Below, one piece after another: positions 6,510-12,501 of a stretch of 12,501 nucleotides of DNA; within the stretch, counting starts at the first letter, position 1, and every line of letters begins with the position of its first letter. The DNA is taken from positions 1-12,501 of the forward strand of contig WRML01000027.1 of assembly GCA_009777165.1 (NCBI GenBank). Direction: 5' to 3'. Both the position numbers and the translations under genes were made by a program. This DNA is from Kiritimatiellota bacterium. GTDB lineage: Bacteria > Verrucomicrobiota > Kiritimatiellia > RFP12 > UBA1067. The notes beneath the pieces are model-generated. The model did not search any database, was not told the origin of the DNA, and saw nothing but the letters and a program-made list of their open reading frames with translations.

Positions 6510-7421
6510 GTGGATATGCGTTTCCTTTTTTCGAGACCGCGGGCTGAAAACCCTCGTAGAAAGAGGGTTGAAAGCCCTTACAGAAAGGAGTGCGAACCCT
6601 ATGCGCCCCTACAGGGCTTGACATCCGTTGTGCCACGGTTCGTAGGGCTTTGCCCTACGCTAATGCCCAACGGGCTTTCAGCCCTCACGGCTCGCGGGGA
6701 CGCTCGCCCTCCATTTATTGACGGGCTTTCAGCCCTCCGACCGAACAGACGCGCGTTCACGATCATCGAGCTGCTCGTGATTCTTGCTGTTCTTGGCGTG
6801 ATGGTGGCGATTGTCTCTCCGATGATCGCGGGTGGGACGGATGTGTCCCGTGTGCGGACCGCCACGCGCGGGGTCATGCGGATGTCGCGCTATGCCCGCA
6901 CGATGGCGGTACTGCACGGGAGTCAGATGGAACTGGTGTTTTCCACAAACGGGAAGCTCTGCGTGGAAAAGGTCAGCGGGGGGGGGGGAGGCGAGAGCAT
7001 CGTCTCCGCGCGGGCGTTCGCCACCACTAACGCGGTCGCGGACGCGGAGACCGCGCGGATGGCGGCGTTCGACGCCGAACCGCAGGACAGCGGTTCCGGC
7101 GGCGGCTCCTACACCATGGCGGACGTGAACACGGAACAGACCTACGAGCAGGTGCAGTTCGTCTTCGAGGGCTATACCGACACCGCCGACGCGGGACGGT
7201 TCTCGCATCTGCTGTCCCCGGAAAAAACCACGGATCCCCTATCCGACGGGACTGACGAGGATGAGGACAGCGTACGCACGGTACGCGTGCGCTACAAGAG
7301 CAACGGTACCTGCCGACCCTACAAGGTCAAGATCACCACCGAGGGCGACGACGCGTTCTCGCTGACCGTCGCAGTGGATATGCTCGGCGTGGCGAAAGTC
7401 TTGGAGGACGAGGAGAAATGA
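6510..7421 (+). CDS. gspH: Minor pseudopilin GspH, leader extended by repeat DNA
   Basis: From GTG 6510 the product has 303 residues; from ATG 6663, 252. Family members usually have about 150-190. The pseudopilin signature is RRA/FTIIELLVILAVLGVM (Phe at residue 83, Glu at +5), followed by the GspH-like RTATRGVMRMSRYARTMAV. The residue before the cleavage site is Ala, not the usual Gly. The preceding 82 residues are encoded by REP-like hairpin DNA and look like translated repeat (GLSAL occurs twice). The start is uncertain: GTG 6510 has AAGG 11 nt upstream and ATG 6663 has no ribosome site. The body carries a Gly run from an 11-nt G tract (6978-6988) and an acidic stretch (DGTDEDED). The assignment rests on the signature and on the position between gspG and gspI. 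Confidence 0.8.
   Translation: MDMRFLFSRPRAENPRRKRVESPYRKECEPYAPLQGLTSVVPRFVGLCPTLMPNGLSALTARGDARPPFIDGLSALRPNRRAFTIIELLVILAVLGVMVAIVSPMIAGGTDVSRVRTATRGVMRMSRYARTMAVLHGSQMELVFSTNGKLCVEKVSGGGGGESIVSARAFATTNAVADAETARMAAFDAEPQDSGSGGGSYTMADVNTEQTYEQVQFVFEGYTDTADAGRFSHLLSPEKTTDPLSDGTDEDEDSVRTVRVRYKSNGTCRPYKVKITTEGDDAFSLTVAVDMLGVAKVLEDEEK
6537..6737. repeat. REP-like cluster of GGGCTTTCAGCCC hairpins
   Basis: About 200 bp consist of short hairpins: GGGCTGAAAACCCT (6541-6554), AGGGTTGAAAGCCCT (6564-6578), CGTAGGGC-TTT-GCCCTACG (6641-6659, a perfect 8-bp stem) and two identical 17-mers containing GGGCT-TTC-AGCCC (6670-6686 and 6721-6737). The look is that of REP elements mobilised by REP-associated tyrosine transposases, but no transposase is present here. 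The cluster lies inside the extended 5' part of gspH. The two 17-mers start 51 bp apart, so both are read in the same frame. Confidence 0.75.
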
Positions 7422-7807
7422 AACAAAATGGGTTCACGCTGATTGAGGTGCTGATCGCGACGATGATTCTCTCCGTGGGGTTGCTGATGTTGATGGTTGG
7501 GTTGAGTACCAGTACCGCGACGATTATGCTGGCCAAGGATTTCCAGCAGGCGCAATACGTGTTCAGCCTCGGCGAGCTCCAATACCCGATCGAGGAGACG
7601 GACGATGTGGAGAAAGACGTGCCCGTCTCGCCGGACTCGTCGCTCGTCGAGAAGTATGTGTTCGAGCGGACGGTGGACGAGAAGGTGCTGCAGACGAACG
7701 AGGTGGACGACGAGCTTTACACCGTCCGCACCATCGTCTCGTGGGGCCGGGGCGACAACCAGCGCGAGGAGCTTGTGCGCTATGTACGCAAGGGGAAGAA
7801 GCAGTGA
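7418..7807 (+). CDS. gspI: Minor pseudopilin GspI
   Basis: The product has 129 residues, normal for GspI. A five-residue leader MKQNG is cleaved before FTLIEVLIATMILSVGLLML, with Glu at +5. The globular part ends in a basic tail (RYVRKGKKQ). The ATG overlaps the gspH stop (ATGA), indicating translational coupling, and GAGGAG precedes it closely. GspI nucleates the pseudopilus tip with GspJ and GspK. The order G-H-I-J-K supports the name. Confidence 0.9.
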   Translation: MKQNGFTLIEVLIATMILSVGLLMLMVGLSTSTATIMLAKDFQQAQYVFSLGELQYPIEETDDVEKDVPVSPDSSLVEKYVFERTVDEKVLQTNEVDDELYTVRTIVSWGRGDNQREELVRYVRKGKKQ

Positions 7808-7815
7808 GCAGGAAG

Positions 7816-7871
7816 AAGGGGTTAAGGGGGCAAGGGGTTAAGGGGTTCAGGTTGGGGGGTTCAGGTTGGGG
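7816..7871 (+). repeat. G-run tandem array with G-quadruplex potential
   Basis: Between gspI and gspJ the coding strand has six G runs: 7818-7821, 7826-7830, 7834-7837, 7842-7845, 7854-7859 and 7868-7871. The first four have loops of 4, 3 and 4 nt, which fits a four-layer G-quadruplex motif. The array consists of a 16-bp unit (GGGGTTAAGGGG core, twice) and a 14-bp unit (TTCAGGTTGGGG core, twice). Confidence 0.7.
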
Positions 7872-7890
7872 TCACGTCGTCACGTCGTCA
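7872..7890. repeat. Tandem octamer TCACGTCG
   Basis: Two perfect copies of TCACGTCG (7872-7879, 7880-7887) and a partial third copy follow directly after the G-run array. The rest of the spacer up to the gspJ start at 7951 is unremarkable. It has no clear ribosome site next to the gspJ ATG. Confidence 0.5.
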
Positions 7891-7950
7891 TGGAGTCCCG
7901 AAAAAAAGGAAATATCCAGTCGCATCATCCGTTTATTCCTTAACTAAAAA

Positions 7951-8712
7951 ATGAGCAGACGAAAGAGACAGAACGGCTTCACGCTGGTTGAAATCATCCT
8001 TGCGATCATGATTCTCGCAATCATGACGCTGATGTCGTTTTTCTGTTTCCATTCGGTTGTGCAGAGCTGGCGTATCGGCATGGAGGTAACGGATGCGATG
8101 GGGCAGGCGGACTATGTGATGGATCAGGTCGTCTCCGCCCTGAAGTCGGCCTATTACCCCGACACGGGACAGCAGATGGACGCTTACGGGCTTCAGTTCT
8201 ACAACAACGGCGACGGCCCCGAGGCGAAGGACAGTCTCAGCTGGGTGAAGATCGGTAACGCGCTTGTCGGCGAGGAGTGCGGCTTCGCGGAGTCCCCCCA
8301 CCGTGTGCAGCTGTACGTCGCGGACGGCACGGGCAGGAACAACGAGGGGGAGGGGCTGACCGTGATGGCGTGGCGTGTGGACTTGCACCTCGATGACTTT
8401 GAGCCGGAAAAGGATGTCGAGCCGCTGCTCCTCGCCCCGCGCATCATGGGCATGGACTGCCGTGTGATTGACAAGGACCAGCCCCGCAAGAACGACGAGC
8501 CGAACTGGGAGGACGAGTGGAAGTTCTCCAACAGCATCCCCCGCGCGGTCGAGGTGACGCTCTACATGCGGCCCGTGGAGAAAAACGGTGAGCCGCTGGA
8601 GGTCAAGCGTGTCGTGGAGATCCCGATGTCCGACCTCTCGCTCAACCCCCGCCAGCCCCAGAACCCGCGTAACACTCCTGTCCCGGGGGGGGGGGCGCCC
8701 ATCAAGAAATGA
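7951..8712 (+). CDS. gspJ: Minor pseudopilin GspJ
   Basis: The product has 253 residues, somewhat longer than the ~200 usual for GspJ. The leader MSRRKRQNG is cleaved before FTLVEIILAIMILAIMTLMS, with Glu at +5. The following helix (SWRIGMEVTDAMGQADYVMDQV) and a beta-rich globular region fit GspJ. The C-terminus is Pro/Gly-rich (PQNPRNTPVPGGGAPIKK) and includes an 11-nt G tract at 8685-8695. No good Shine-Dalgarno sequence precedes the ATG (TAACTAAAAA), and a 143-bp repeat-bearing gap separates it from gspI. Its stop overlaps the annotated gspK start (ATGA). Confidence 0.88.
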   Translation: MSRRKRQNGFTLVEIILAIMILAIMTLMSFFCFHSVVQSWRIGMEVTDAMGQADYVMDQVVSALKSAYYPDTGQQMDAYGLQFYNNGDGPEAKDSLSWVKIGNALVGEECGFAESPHRVQLYVADGTGRNNEGEGLTVMAWRVDLHLDDFEPEKDVEPLLLAPRIMGMDCRVIDKDQPRKNDEPNWEDEWKFSNSIPRAVEVTLYMRPVEKNGEPLEVKRVVEIPMSDLSLNPRQPQNPRNTPVPGGGAPIKK

Positions 8713-9950
8713 AGAGCCAATGCCCAAAAATCGAGGGCCGCCGATGGCCGCCGAGGGCCGCCGAGGGTTATCGATGGCCGCCGATGGCCGCCGAGGGCCG
8801 CCGATGGCCGCCGAGGGCCGCCGAGGGTTGTCGAGTGCCGTCAAGTGCCGTCGGGGGGGGGCGCGGCGGCTCGGCGCTGATCGTAGCGCTGTGGACGATC
8901 ATGCTGCTGAGCATGCTGGTGATGTCGTTCGCGCTGGACGCGATGCTGGAGGGGAGGATCGGCGTGTATGTGCGCCAGCGTCAGCGCGTGAACCATCTCA
9001 CGCAGTCGGGGGTCGCCATCGCGGAGATGCTGCTCATCAAACAACAGAGCGTCAGCGGGGCCTCCTCCGCCAACGATACCGAGGACCGCTGGAAAGAATC
9101 CGCCCTGCGCATCAAGCACGGCCAGACCACCGTCGTGGACGAGCCAATCGGCGACGGCGTCGTGCGCGTCGAGATCATCCCGGAACAGGCGCGCTGGAAC
9201 ATCAACCAGCTGAACCGGGAGTCGCGGGCCGGCATCCCGTATGACCAGGTCTGGGAGCAGATATTCACGATGTCGGGCATCCCGCAGGAATACTGGGGGG
9301 AGCTCATTGACTGCTGGAACGACTGGACCGACGCGGACAGCATCGTCACCGGCAACTACGGCGCAGAGGACGAGTATTACAAGTCCCTCGATCCCCCCTA
9401 CACCGCCCGCAACGGGCCCATCGACACGATTGACGAGTTGCGCCTCGTCAAGGGCTTCGTCCCGGCGATCCTCGACGGGGGGGTGCTGAACCCAGAGGAG
9501 ACCCGGACCAACCGTCAAATTCGAATTTCTGGAATAAAGGAGTTGTTTACCACCTACGGAGATGGTAAGATTAACGTCAATGCTGCACCCATGGAAGTTT
9601 TGATGACGATTCCCGGCGTGGACGAGATTATGGCGGGGGCCATCATCGAGGAGCGCGAGGGTGCGGGCGGAAGCGGGATCCTGAGCGGTAGCCGCACGAC
9701 AGGCGGCGCGAGCAGGATCAGTAGTAGCACGAGCGCGCAGGAGGAGGATTATTCGTTCAAGACGGTGAGCGATTTCATGAGTCGTATCGTGGGCATTACC
9801 GCGGACGTGCAGCAGTACATCACGGTGAACTCCGCGACGTTCAGGCTGAACATCCGGGGGGAGGCCGCGGGCATTTCGCATGCGATTGAGGCCATCGTCG
9901 AGGTGGAGGGTGACAAGGTTCGGTATTTGAGGTGGCGGGAAGACCCGTGA
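8709..9950 (+). CDS. gspK: Minor pseudopilin GspK, leader extended by a decamer repeat
   Basis: The product has 413 residues from the ATG that overlaps the gspJ stop. The N-terminal helix GGRGG/SALIVALWTIMLLSMLVMSF lacks Glu at +5, as is characteristic of GspK, and is followed by the family segment VRQRQRVNHLTQSGVAIAEM. The large periplasmic part contains EYWGELIDCWNDWTDAD, TIDELRLVKG and GKINVNAAPMEVLMTIPGVD, the helix-hairpin-helix-like GspK core. GspK caps the pseudopilus tip. The leader before the cleavage site is about 54 residues and is made of 10-residue repeats (WPPRAAEGYR-like). GTG 8835, with GAGGG 7 nt upstream, would give a normal 12-residue leader. Positions 9511-9600 are about 41% GC, unlike the rest of the gene. 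Confidence 0.9.
   Translation: MKSQCPKIEGRRWPPRAAEGYRWPPMAAEGRRWPPRAAEGCRVPSSAVGGGRGGSALIVALWTIMLLSMLVMSFALDAMLEGRIGVYVRQRQRVNHLTQSGVAIAEMLLIKQQSVSGASSANDTEDRWKESALRIKHGQTTVVDEPIGDGVVRVEIIPEQARWNINQLNRESRAGIPYDQVWEQIFTMSGIPQEYWGELIDCWNDWTDADSIVTGNYGAEDEYYKSLDPPYTARNGPIDTIDELRLVKGFVPAILDGGVLNPEETRTNRQIRISGIKELFTTYGDGKINVNAAPMEVLMTIPGVDEIMAGAIIEEREGAGGSGILSGSRTTGGASRISSSTSAQEEDYSFKTVSDFMSRIVGITADVQQYITVNSATFRLNIRGEAAGISHAIEAIVEVEGDKVRYLRWREDP
8731..8860. repeat. Thirteen-unit 10-bp tandem repeat in the gspK leader
   Basis: Thirteen consecutive decamers of the form YCGAKGGCCG keep strict 10-bp phase from 8731 to 8860. Variants include CCGAGGGCCG, CCGATGGCCG, CCGAGGGTTA, TCGAGTGCCG and TCAAGTGCCG, and the last unit runs into a 9-nt G tract. 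Three units make 30 bp, so the protein shows a 10-residue period. The tract covers residues 8-51 of the annotated GspK. Confidence 0.9.
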
Positions 9951-9954
9951 GAGG

Positions 9955-10078
9955 AATTAGGAGTTAGGAGTTAGGAATTAGGAGTGAGGAGTTGATGAGG
10001 AGTATGGAATCAATGCGGAGTTTGGCGTCACGGGTGGAATCGTTTCCATTCCTAATTCCTAATTTCTAATTCCTAATT
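9955..10078. repeat. Inverted tandem-tract repeat between gspK and gspL (31-bp RNA helix)
   Basis: The left arm 9955-9985 consists of AATTAGG/AGTTAGG-type units; the right arm 10048-10078 consists of ATTCCTA-type units. Aligned position by position, all 31 positions pair in the RNA, with four G-U wobbles at 9963, 9968, 9970 and 9984. The intervening 62 nt are not tandem. The helix ends 6 nt before ATG 10085 of gspL and fills nearly the whole 134-bp junction. It would leave little room for a ribosome site. Confidence 0.85.
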
Positions 10079-10084
10079 AAATCT

Positions 10085-11503
10085 ATGAAGCAGAGCGAAG
10101 TGATAGCGTGGGTGATGGAACGCACGGCGGTGCGCGGTGTGCGTTATGTTGCGCGCGGTCGGGACGGCTGGCAGAAGTCCGGAGGGGGCCTGTGGCCGCT
10201 CCAGACGGACGACACCCCCCCCGCGGAGCAGGCGGACGGCGCGGCGGAGGAGGGGGGGACCGTCGTTGACGCGGACAAGCCGCTGGCGCGCGCCGTGCGC
10301 GAGGCGAAGGACGCGTTGGGGGCCCCCCGGCAGGTCGTGCTGGCCCTCCCCCTCTCCCGCCTCCTCGTGCAGATCATGCGGTTCCCCAGCGAGATGCGCG
10401 ACGACCTCCCCGGCGCCGTCGCCCTGCAGATGGACAAGCTCTCGCCGTTCGCGGACGAGGACCTCAGCGTCAGCCACGAGGTTTTGAGCGAGGGCGAGAC
10501 CGACATCTGGGTCCTGGGCGCGGCCATGCCCACAGTCGTGTTCGAGGAGATCGGCACCGCCCTGCAACTCGCGAAGCTGCACATCGCGCGCACCGACATC
10601 GCCAGCCTTGGCTGGTTCCGTTCGCTCTGCGGCCCCCTCAACCTGATGCGCCCCGGTCGCCGTGTCCTGCTCATGGACATGGACGACGGCTGGGACCTGG
10701 TCGTGGTTGACCACGGGGTCCCCGTGCTGATGCGCGGCCTGGGGGTCATCCCGGACACCGAGACCCTCATCCGCGAGATCACGCTTTCGTTCCTGAACGC
10801 GGAACTCGAGGCGGGTACACAGCCCCCCGCAGAGATCATGGTCATTTCCAGCACCCCCCTCCCGCCCGATCAGACGACCCAAATCACCGCGCTCCTGGGG
10901 GCTCCTGTACACCACCACCTCCCGCCAGAGGTGGACGGCGGCGCGGACGGTGTCGCTATCCGTACCTACGAGGCCGCGACCATGGACCTGACCCCCGCCG
11001 CCTGGCGCGATGCCGTCAAGGAGGCCCGCGTCAACCGGCGCGTCATGACTGCCGTTACCGCCGCCGCAGGGATCTGGGTCCTGCTCATGGCGACGCTCTT
11101 CAGCGTCCCGGTCGTCTACCGGCAGATGACCAAGCGCACGAGTGAACAGTCCGCCAAACATCTGAAAGCGTACCGGCAGGTGGCCGACATGCGCGACCGC
11201 GTGCAGCTGATCCAGTCCTACATGAACTACACCAACTCCGCGCTGGAGTTACTCCGCATCGCCACCGTCGAGCACCTGCCGCCGCAGGACATCACGCTGT
11301 TCAGCTTCACCTACAACAAGGAGGACGGCATCAAGGTCTCCGGCGAGGCAGACTCCACGGATCTCGTGTACGACTACATTGAGTCGCTGAAGACCGACCC
11401 CCTCTTCGAGAGCGTCACCTATGGCGGGCTCTCCGCCACCGCGCGCGGGAAACAGAAGTTCGACATCGACGCGAAATTCCATGGAGCGCAACAGAAAAAA
11501 TGA
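10085..11503 (+). CDS. gspL: T2SS inner-membrane assembly protein GspL (PilM/PilN-like)
   Basis: The product has 472 residues. Residues 1-310 look like the cytoplasmic actin-like domain of GspL/PilM (RQVVLALPLSRLLVQIMRFP at 82-101, RRVLLMDMDDGWDLVVVDHG at 192-211). One membrane helix lies near 320-345 (VMTAVTAAAGIWVLLMATLF). A short coiled region follows, then a ferredoxin-like periplasmic domain of PilN type (LEHLPP-like turn, then ITLFSFTYNKEDGIKVSG, residues 403-420). GspL recruits GspE to the platform and pairs with GspM. The start ATG 10085 has no clear Shine-Dalgarno sequence and lies just behind the inverted repeat. Identification rests on architecture and operon position; the sequence is diverged from proteobacterial GspL. 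Confidence 0.82.
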   Translation: MKQSEVIAWVMERTAVRGVRYVARGRDGWQKSGGGLWPLQTDDTPPAEQADGAAEEGGTVVDADKPLARAVREAKDALGAPRQVVLALPLSRLLVQIMRFPSEMRDDLPGAVALQMDKLSPFADEDLSVSHEVLSEGETDIWVLGAAMPTVVFEEIGTALQLAKLHIARTDIASLGWFRSLCGPLNLMRPGRRVLLMDMDDGWDLVVVDHGVPVLMRGLGVIPDTETLIREITLSFLNAELEAGTQPPAEIMVISSTPLPPDQTTQITALLGAPVHHHLPPEVDGGADGVAIRTYEAATMDLTPAAWRDAVKEARVNRRVMTAVTAAAGIWVLLMATLFSVPVVYRQMTKRTSEQSAKHLKAYRQVADMRDRVQLIQSYMNYTNSALELLRIATVEHLPPQDITLFSFTYNKEDGIKVSGEADSTDLVYDYIESLKTDPLFESVTYGGLSATARGKQKFDIDAKFHGAQQKK

Positions 11504-12045
11504 GCACCATTTCACCCAAAGAGAAACGTATCCTACTGATCGGCGTCACCGTCGTCCTCTACGGCATCGCCGCCGTCTGCTACAAGACGCAGATGCCCAA
11601 CTGGGCGCGCGAGAACAAGCGCTACCAGGCCGAGGAGAAGAAACTACAGGACGCGCGCGCACTCATCGCCGCCCGTGCCAAGTGGCAGGGGGAATACGCC
11701 CAGGTCTGCGAGCTCATGCCCACCTTCTCCTTAGAGCAGGACATGAGCACCTACTGGCTGCGGACCATGGAGAATGTCGCCAAAGACGCGAGCCTGTCCA
11801 TCAACCGCCGCCCGCCCAGCAGCAAGGAAATCGAAATCGGCGGCGTGTACGAGCTGCCCATTGACTGTAAGGACTGGGAGGGGTCCCTCGAATCCCTCCT
11901 GAACTTCCTGTACGGCCTGAGCGCACAGGAGGGCGTCATGCTCGACGTGCGCCAGCTCTTCTTCAGGCCCATCAACCGACCCGGCGTCCTGAAAGGGACC
12001 TTCACACTTTACTGCGCCTACATGCGCGGCAACCCGCCGAATTGA
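11500..12045 (+). CDS. gspM: T2SS inner-membrane protein GspM (PilO-like)
   Basis: The product has 181 residues, usual for GspM. A short cytoplasmic start (MSTISPKEKR) is followed by one membrane helix (ILLIGVTVVLYGIAAVC, about 11-27), a charged helical stretch likely to be coiled coil (residues 35-66) and a ferredoxin-like domain ending LKGTFTLYCAYMRG. It would pair with GspL in the inner-membrane assembly platform. The ATG overlaps the gspL stop (ATGA), so the two are translationally coupled. The sequence is poorly conserved, so the name depends on topology, size and the position after gspL. Confidence 0.75.
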   Translation: MSTISPKEKRILLIGVTVVLYGIAAVCYKTQMPNWARENKRYQAEEKKLQDARALIAARAKWQGEYAQVCELMPTFSLEQDMSTYWLRTMENVAKDASLSINRRPPSSKEIEIGGVYELPIDCKDWEGSLESLLNFLYGLSAQEGVMLDVRQLFFRPINRPGVLKGTFTLYCAYMRGNPPN

Positions 12046-12056
12046 GGAGAAAAGAC

Positions 12057-12501
12057 ATGACACTGAAAGACCACCTGTTAGCCACCGGAACCGCATGCGT
12101 GCTTGTGATGAGCATCGCCATCGCGCAGAACCAGGCCCCCAACCCGAGGCCCCAGCCGATCCGCCCCCTCCCGCGCGCCGCCCAAGCGGACAACCGCGAG
12201 GAGCTCCTCAACCAGCTTCCCGAAGACCAGCGCGACGGCGTGCGGCAGCAACTCGACCAGATTGAGCAGGCCGCGGCGCAGCCCGACAGGGGGGCCGCCC
12301 AGCCCGCCGCCGCGCTGGCGGACGACGACGACCTCCCGAATCCGCCCGAGGAGGGTGTCCTCCCCCCTGCCGTGGAGCCGCCGCCGCGCCAGCCCCCCGC
12401 CGCCCTCCCCCGCGCGGGATTGGGGGGGGCCACGCGCACCGGGGGGATCACGGCCCCCGGCCGCACAGGGGTAGGGACAGGCTCCCCCCGCGCCCTGGGC
12501 C
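12057..12501 (+). CDS. Exported Pro/Ala-rich protein, possibly secretin GspD (3' end outside window)
   Basis: The frame is open from ATG 12057 to the window edge, giving 148 residues. GAGGAG stands 7 nt upstream, and gspM ends 11 bp before. A signal peptide is evident (MTLKDHLLATGTACVLVMSIAIA, likely cleaved before QNQ), followed by a charged helical stretch (NREELLNQLPEDQRDGVRQQ) and a long Pro/Ala/Gly-rich region without recognisable domains. In a T2SS operon whose next gene encodes an exported protein, the secretin GspD is the first guess, with a low-complexity lead before its N0 domain. That domain would lie outside the window. A GspC-like or other exported subunit is also possible. Confidence 0.5.
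   Translation, partial: MTLKDHLLATGTACVLVMSIAIAQNQAPNPRPQPIRPLPRAAQADNREELLNQLPEDQRDGVRQQLDQIEQAAAQPDRGAAQPAAALADDDDLPNPPEEGVLPPAVEPPPRQPPAALPRAGLGGATRTGGITAPGRTGVGTGSPRALG

Noticed and set aside
6584..6621. Functional leader peptide MRPYRA in front of gspH
   Set aside because: It lies within repeat DNA and no regulatory structure depends on it; it is treated as a possible relic of the old start.
7933..8844. - strand open frame of 303 codons beginning with a repeated PRRPSAAIGG-like segment
   Set aside because: It is the antisense of gspJ and of the decamer repeat; the periodic peptide comes only from the repeat.
8731..8860. CRISPR array
   Set aside because: The units are contiguous decamers without spacers and no cas gene is near.
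9955..10078. Intrinsic terminator after gspK
   Set aside because: The helix is AT-rich, has a 62-nt loop and no U-run, and gspL and gspM, which belong to the same system, follow directly.

Overview
The window is GC-rich, with very long G/C homopolymers inside genes. It holds most of a type II secretion system (T2SS) operon on the + strand, and divergent from it on the - strand a tryptophan synthase beta gene and a secreted thioredoxin-like gene. The composition, the order gspE-F-G-H-I-J-K-L-M, a PilM/PilN-like GspL and the multi-domain secreted thioredoxin-like protein suggest a member of the Planctomycetes-Verrucomicrobia-Chlamydiae group, perhaps Kiritimatiellota or Lentisphaerae. That placement is an inference from style and gene content; no 16S or other taxonomic marker is present.

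Layout. Positions 1-1378 (-) hold a secreted thioredoxin-fold protein cut by the window edge. Positions 1529-2764 (-) hold trpB. A 207-bp divergent intergenic region follows. Positions 2972-12501 (+) hold gspE (ATPase), gspF (inner-membrane platform), gspG (major pseudopilin), gspH, gspI, gspJ and gspK (minor pseudopilins), gspL and gspM (inner-membrane assembly proteins), and the start of a secreted Pro/Ala-rich protein that may be the secretin GspD. Together these would build the cytoplasmic motor, platform and pseudopilus that push folded periplasmic proteins through an outer-membrane secretin. GspC and the prepilin peptidase are not in the window.

The most unusual aspect is the spacing. 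Coupled or nearly coupled pairs (F-G, H-I, J-K, L-M, usually with ATGA overlaps) are separated by repeat-rich spacers, each from a different sequence family: a TAATAAG-type inverted tandem tract plus a TCTGCG octamer tract (E|F), a REP-like cluster of GGGCTTTCAGCCC hairpins (G|H), a G-run array able to form a G-quadruplex (I|J), a strict 10-bp tandem repeat (start of K) and an AATTAGG-type inverted tandem tract that can fold into a 31-bp RNA helix (K|L). In two cases (gspH and gspK) the repeat DNA is in frame with the pseudopilin and lengthens the leader that prepilin peptidase removes. The cleaved leader may therefore act as a tolerated landing site for repeats.

Other points of note are 10-11 nt G tracts in trpB (at the PLP-phosphate loop), gspH and gspJ, and a low-GC patch inside gspK. 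No tRNA, rRNA, CRISPR array, transposase gene or convincing intrinsic terminator was seen. There is no gene-free stretch longer than 300 bases.
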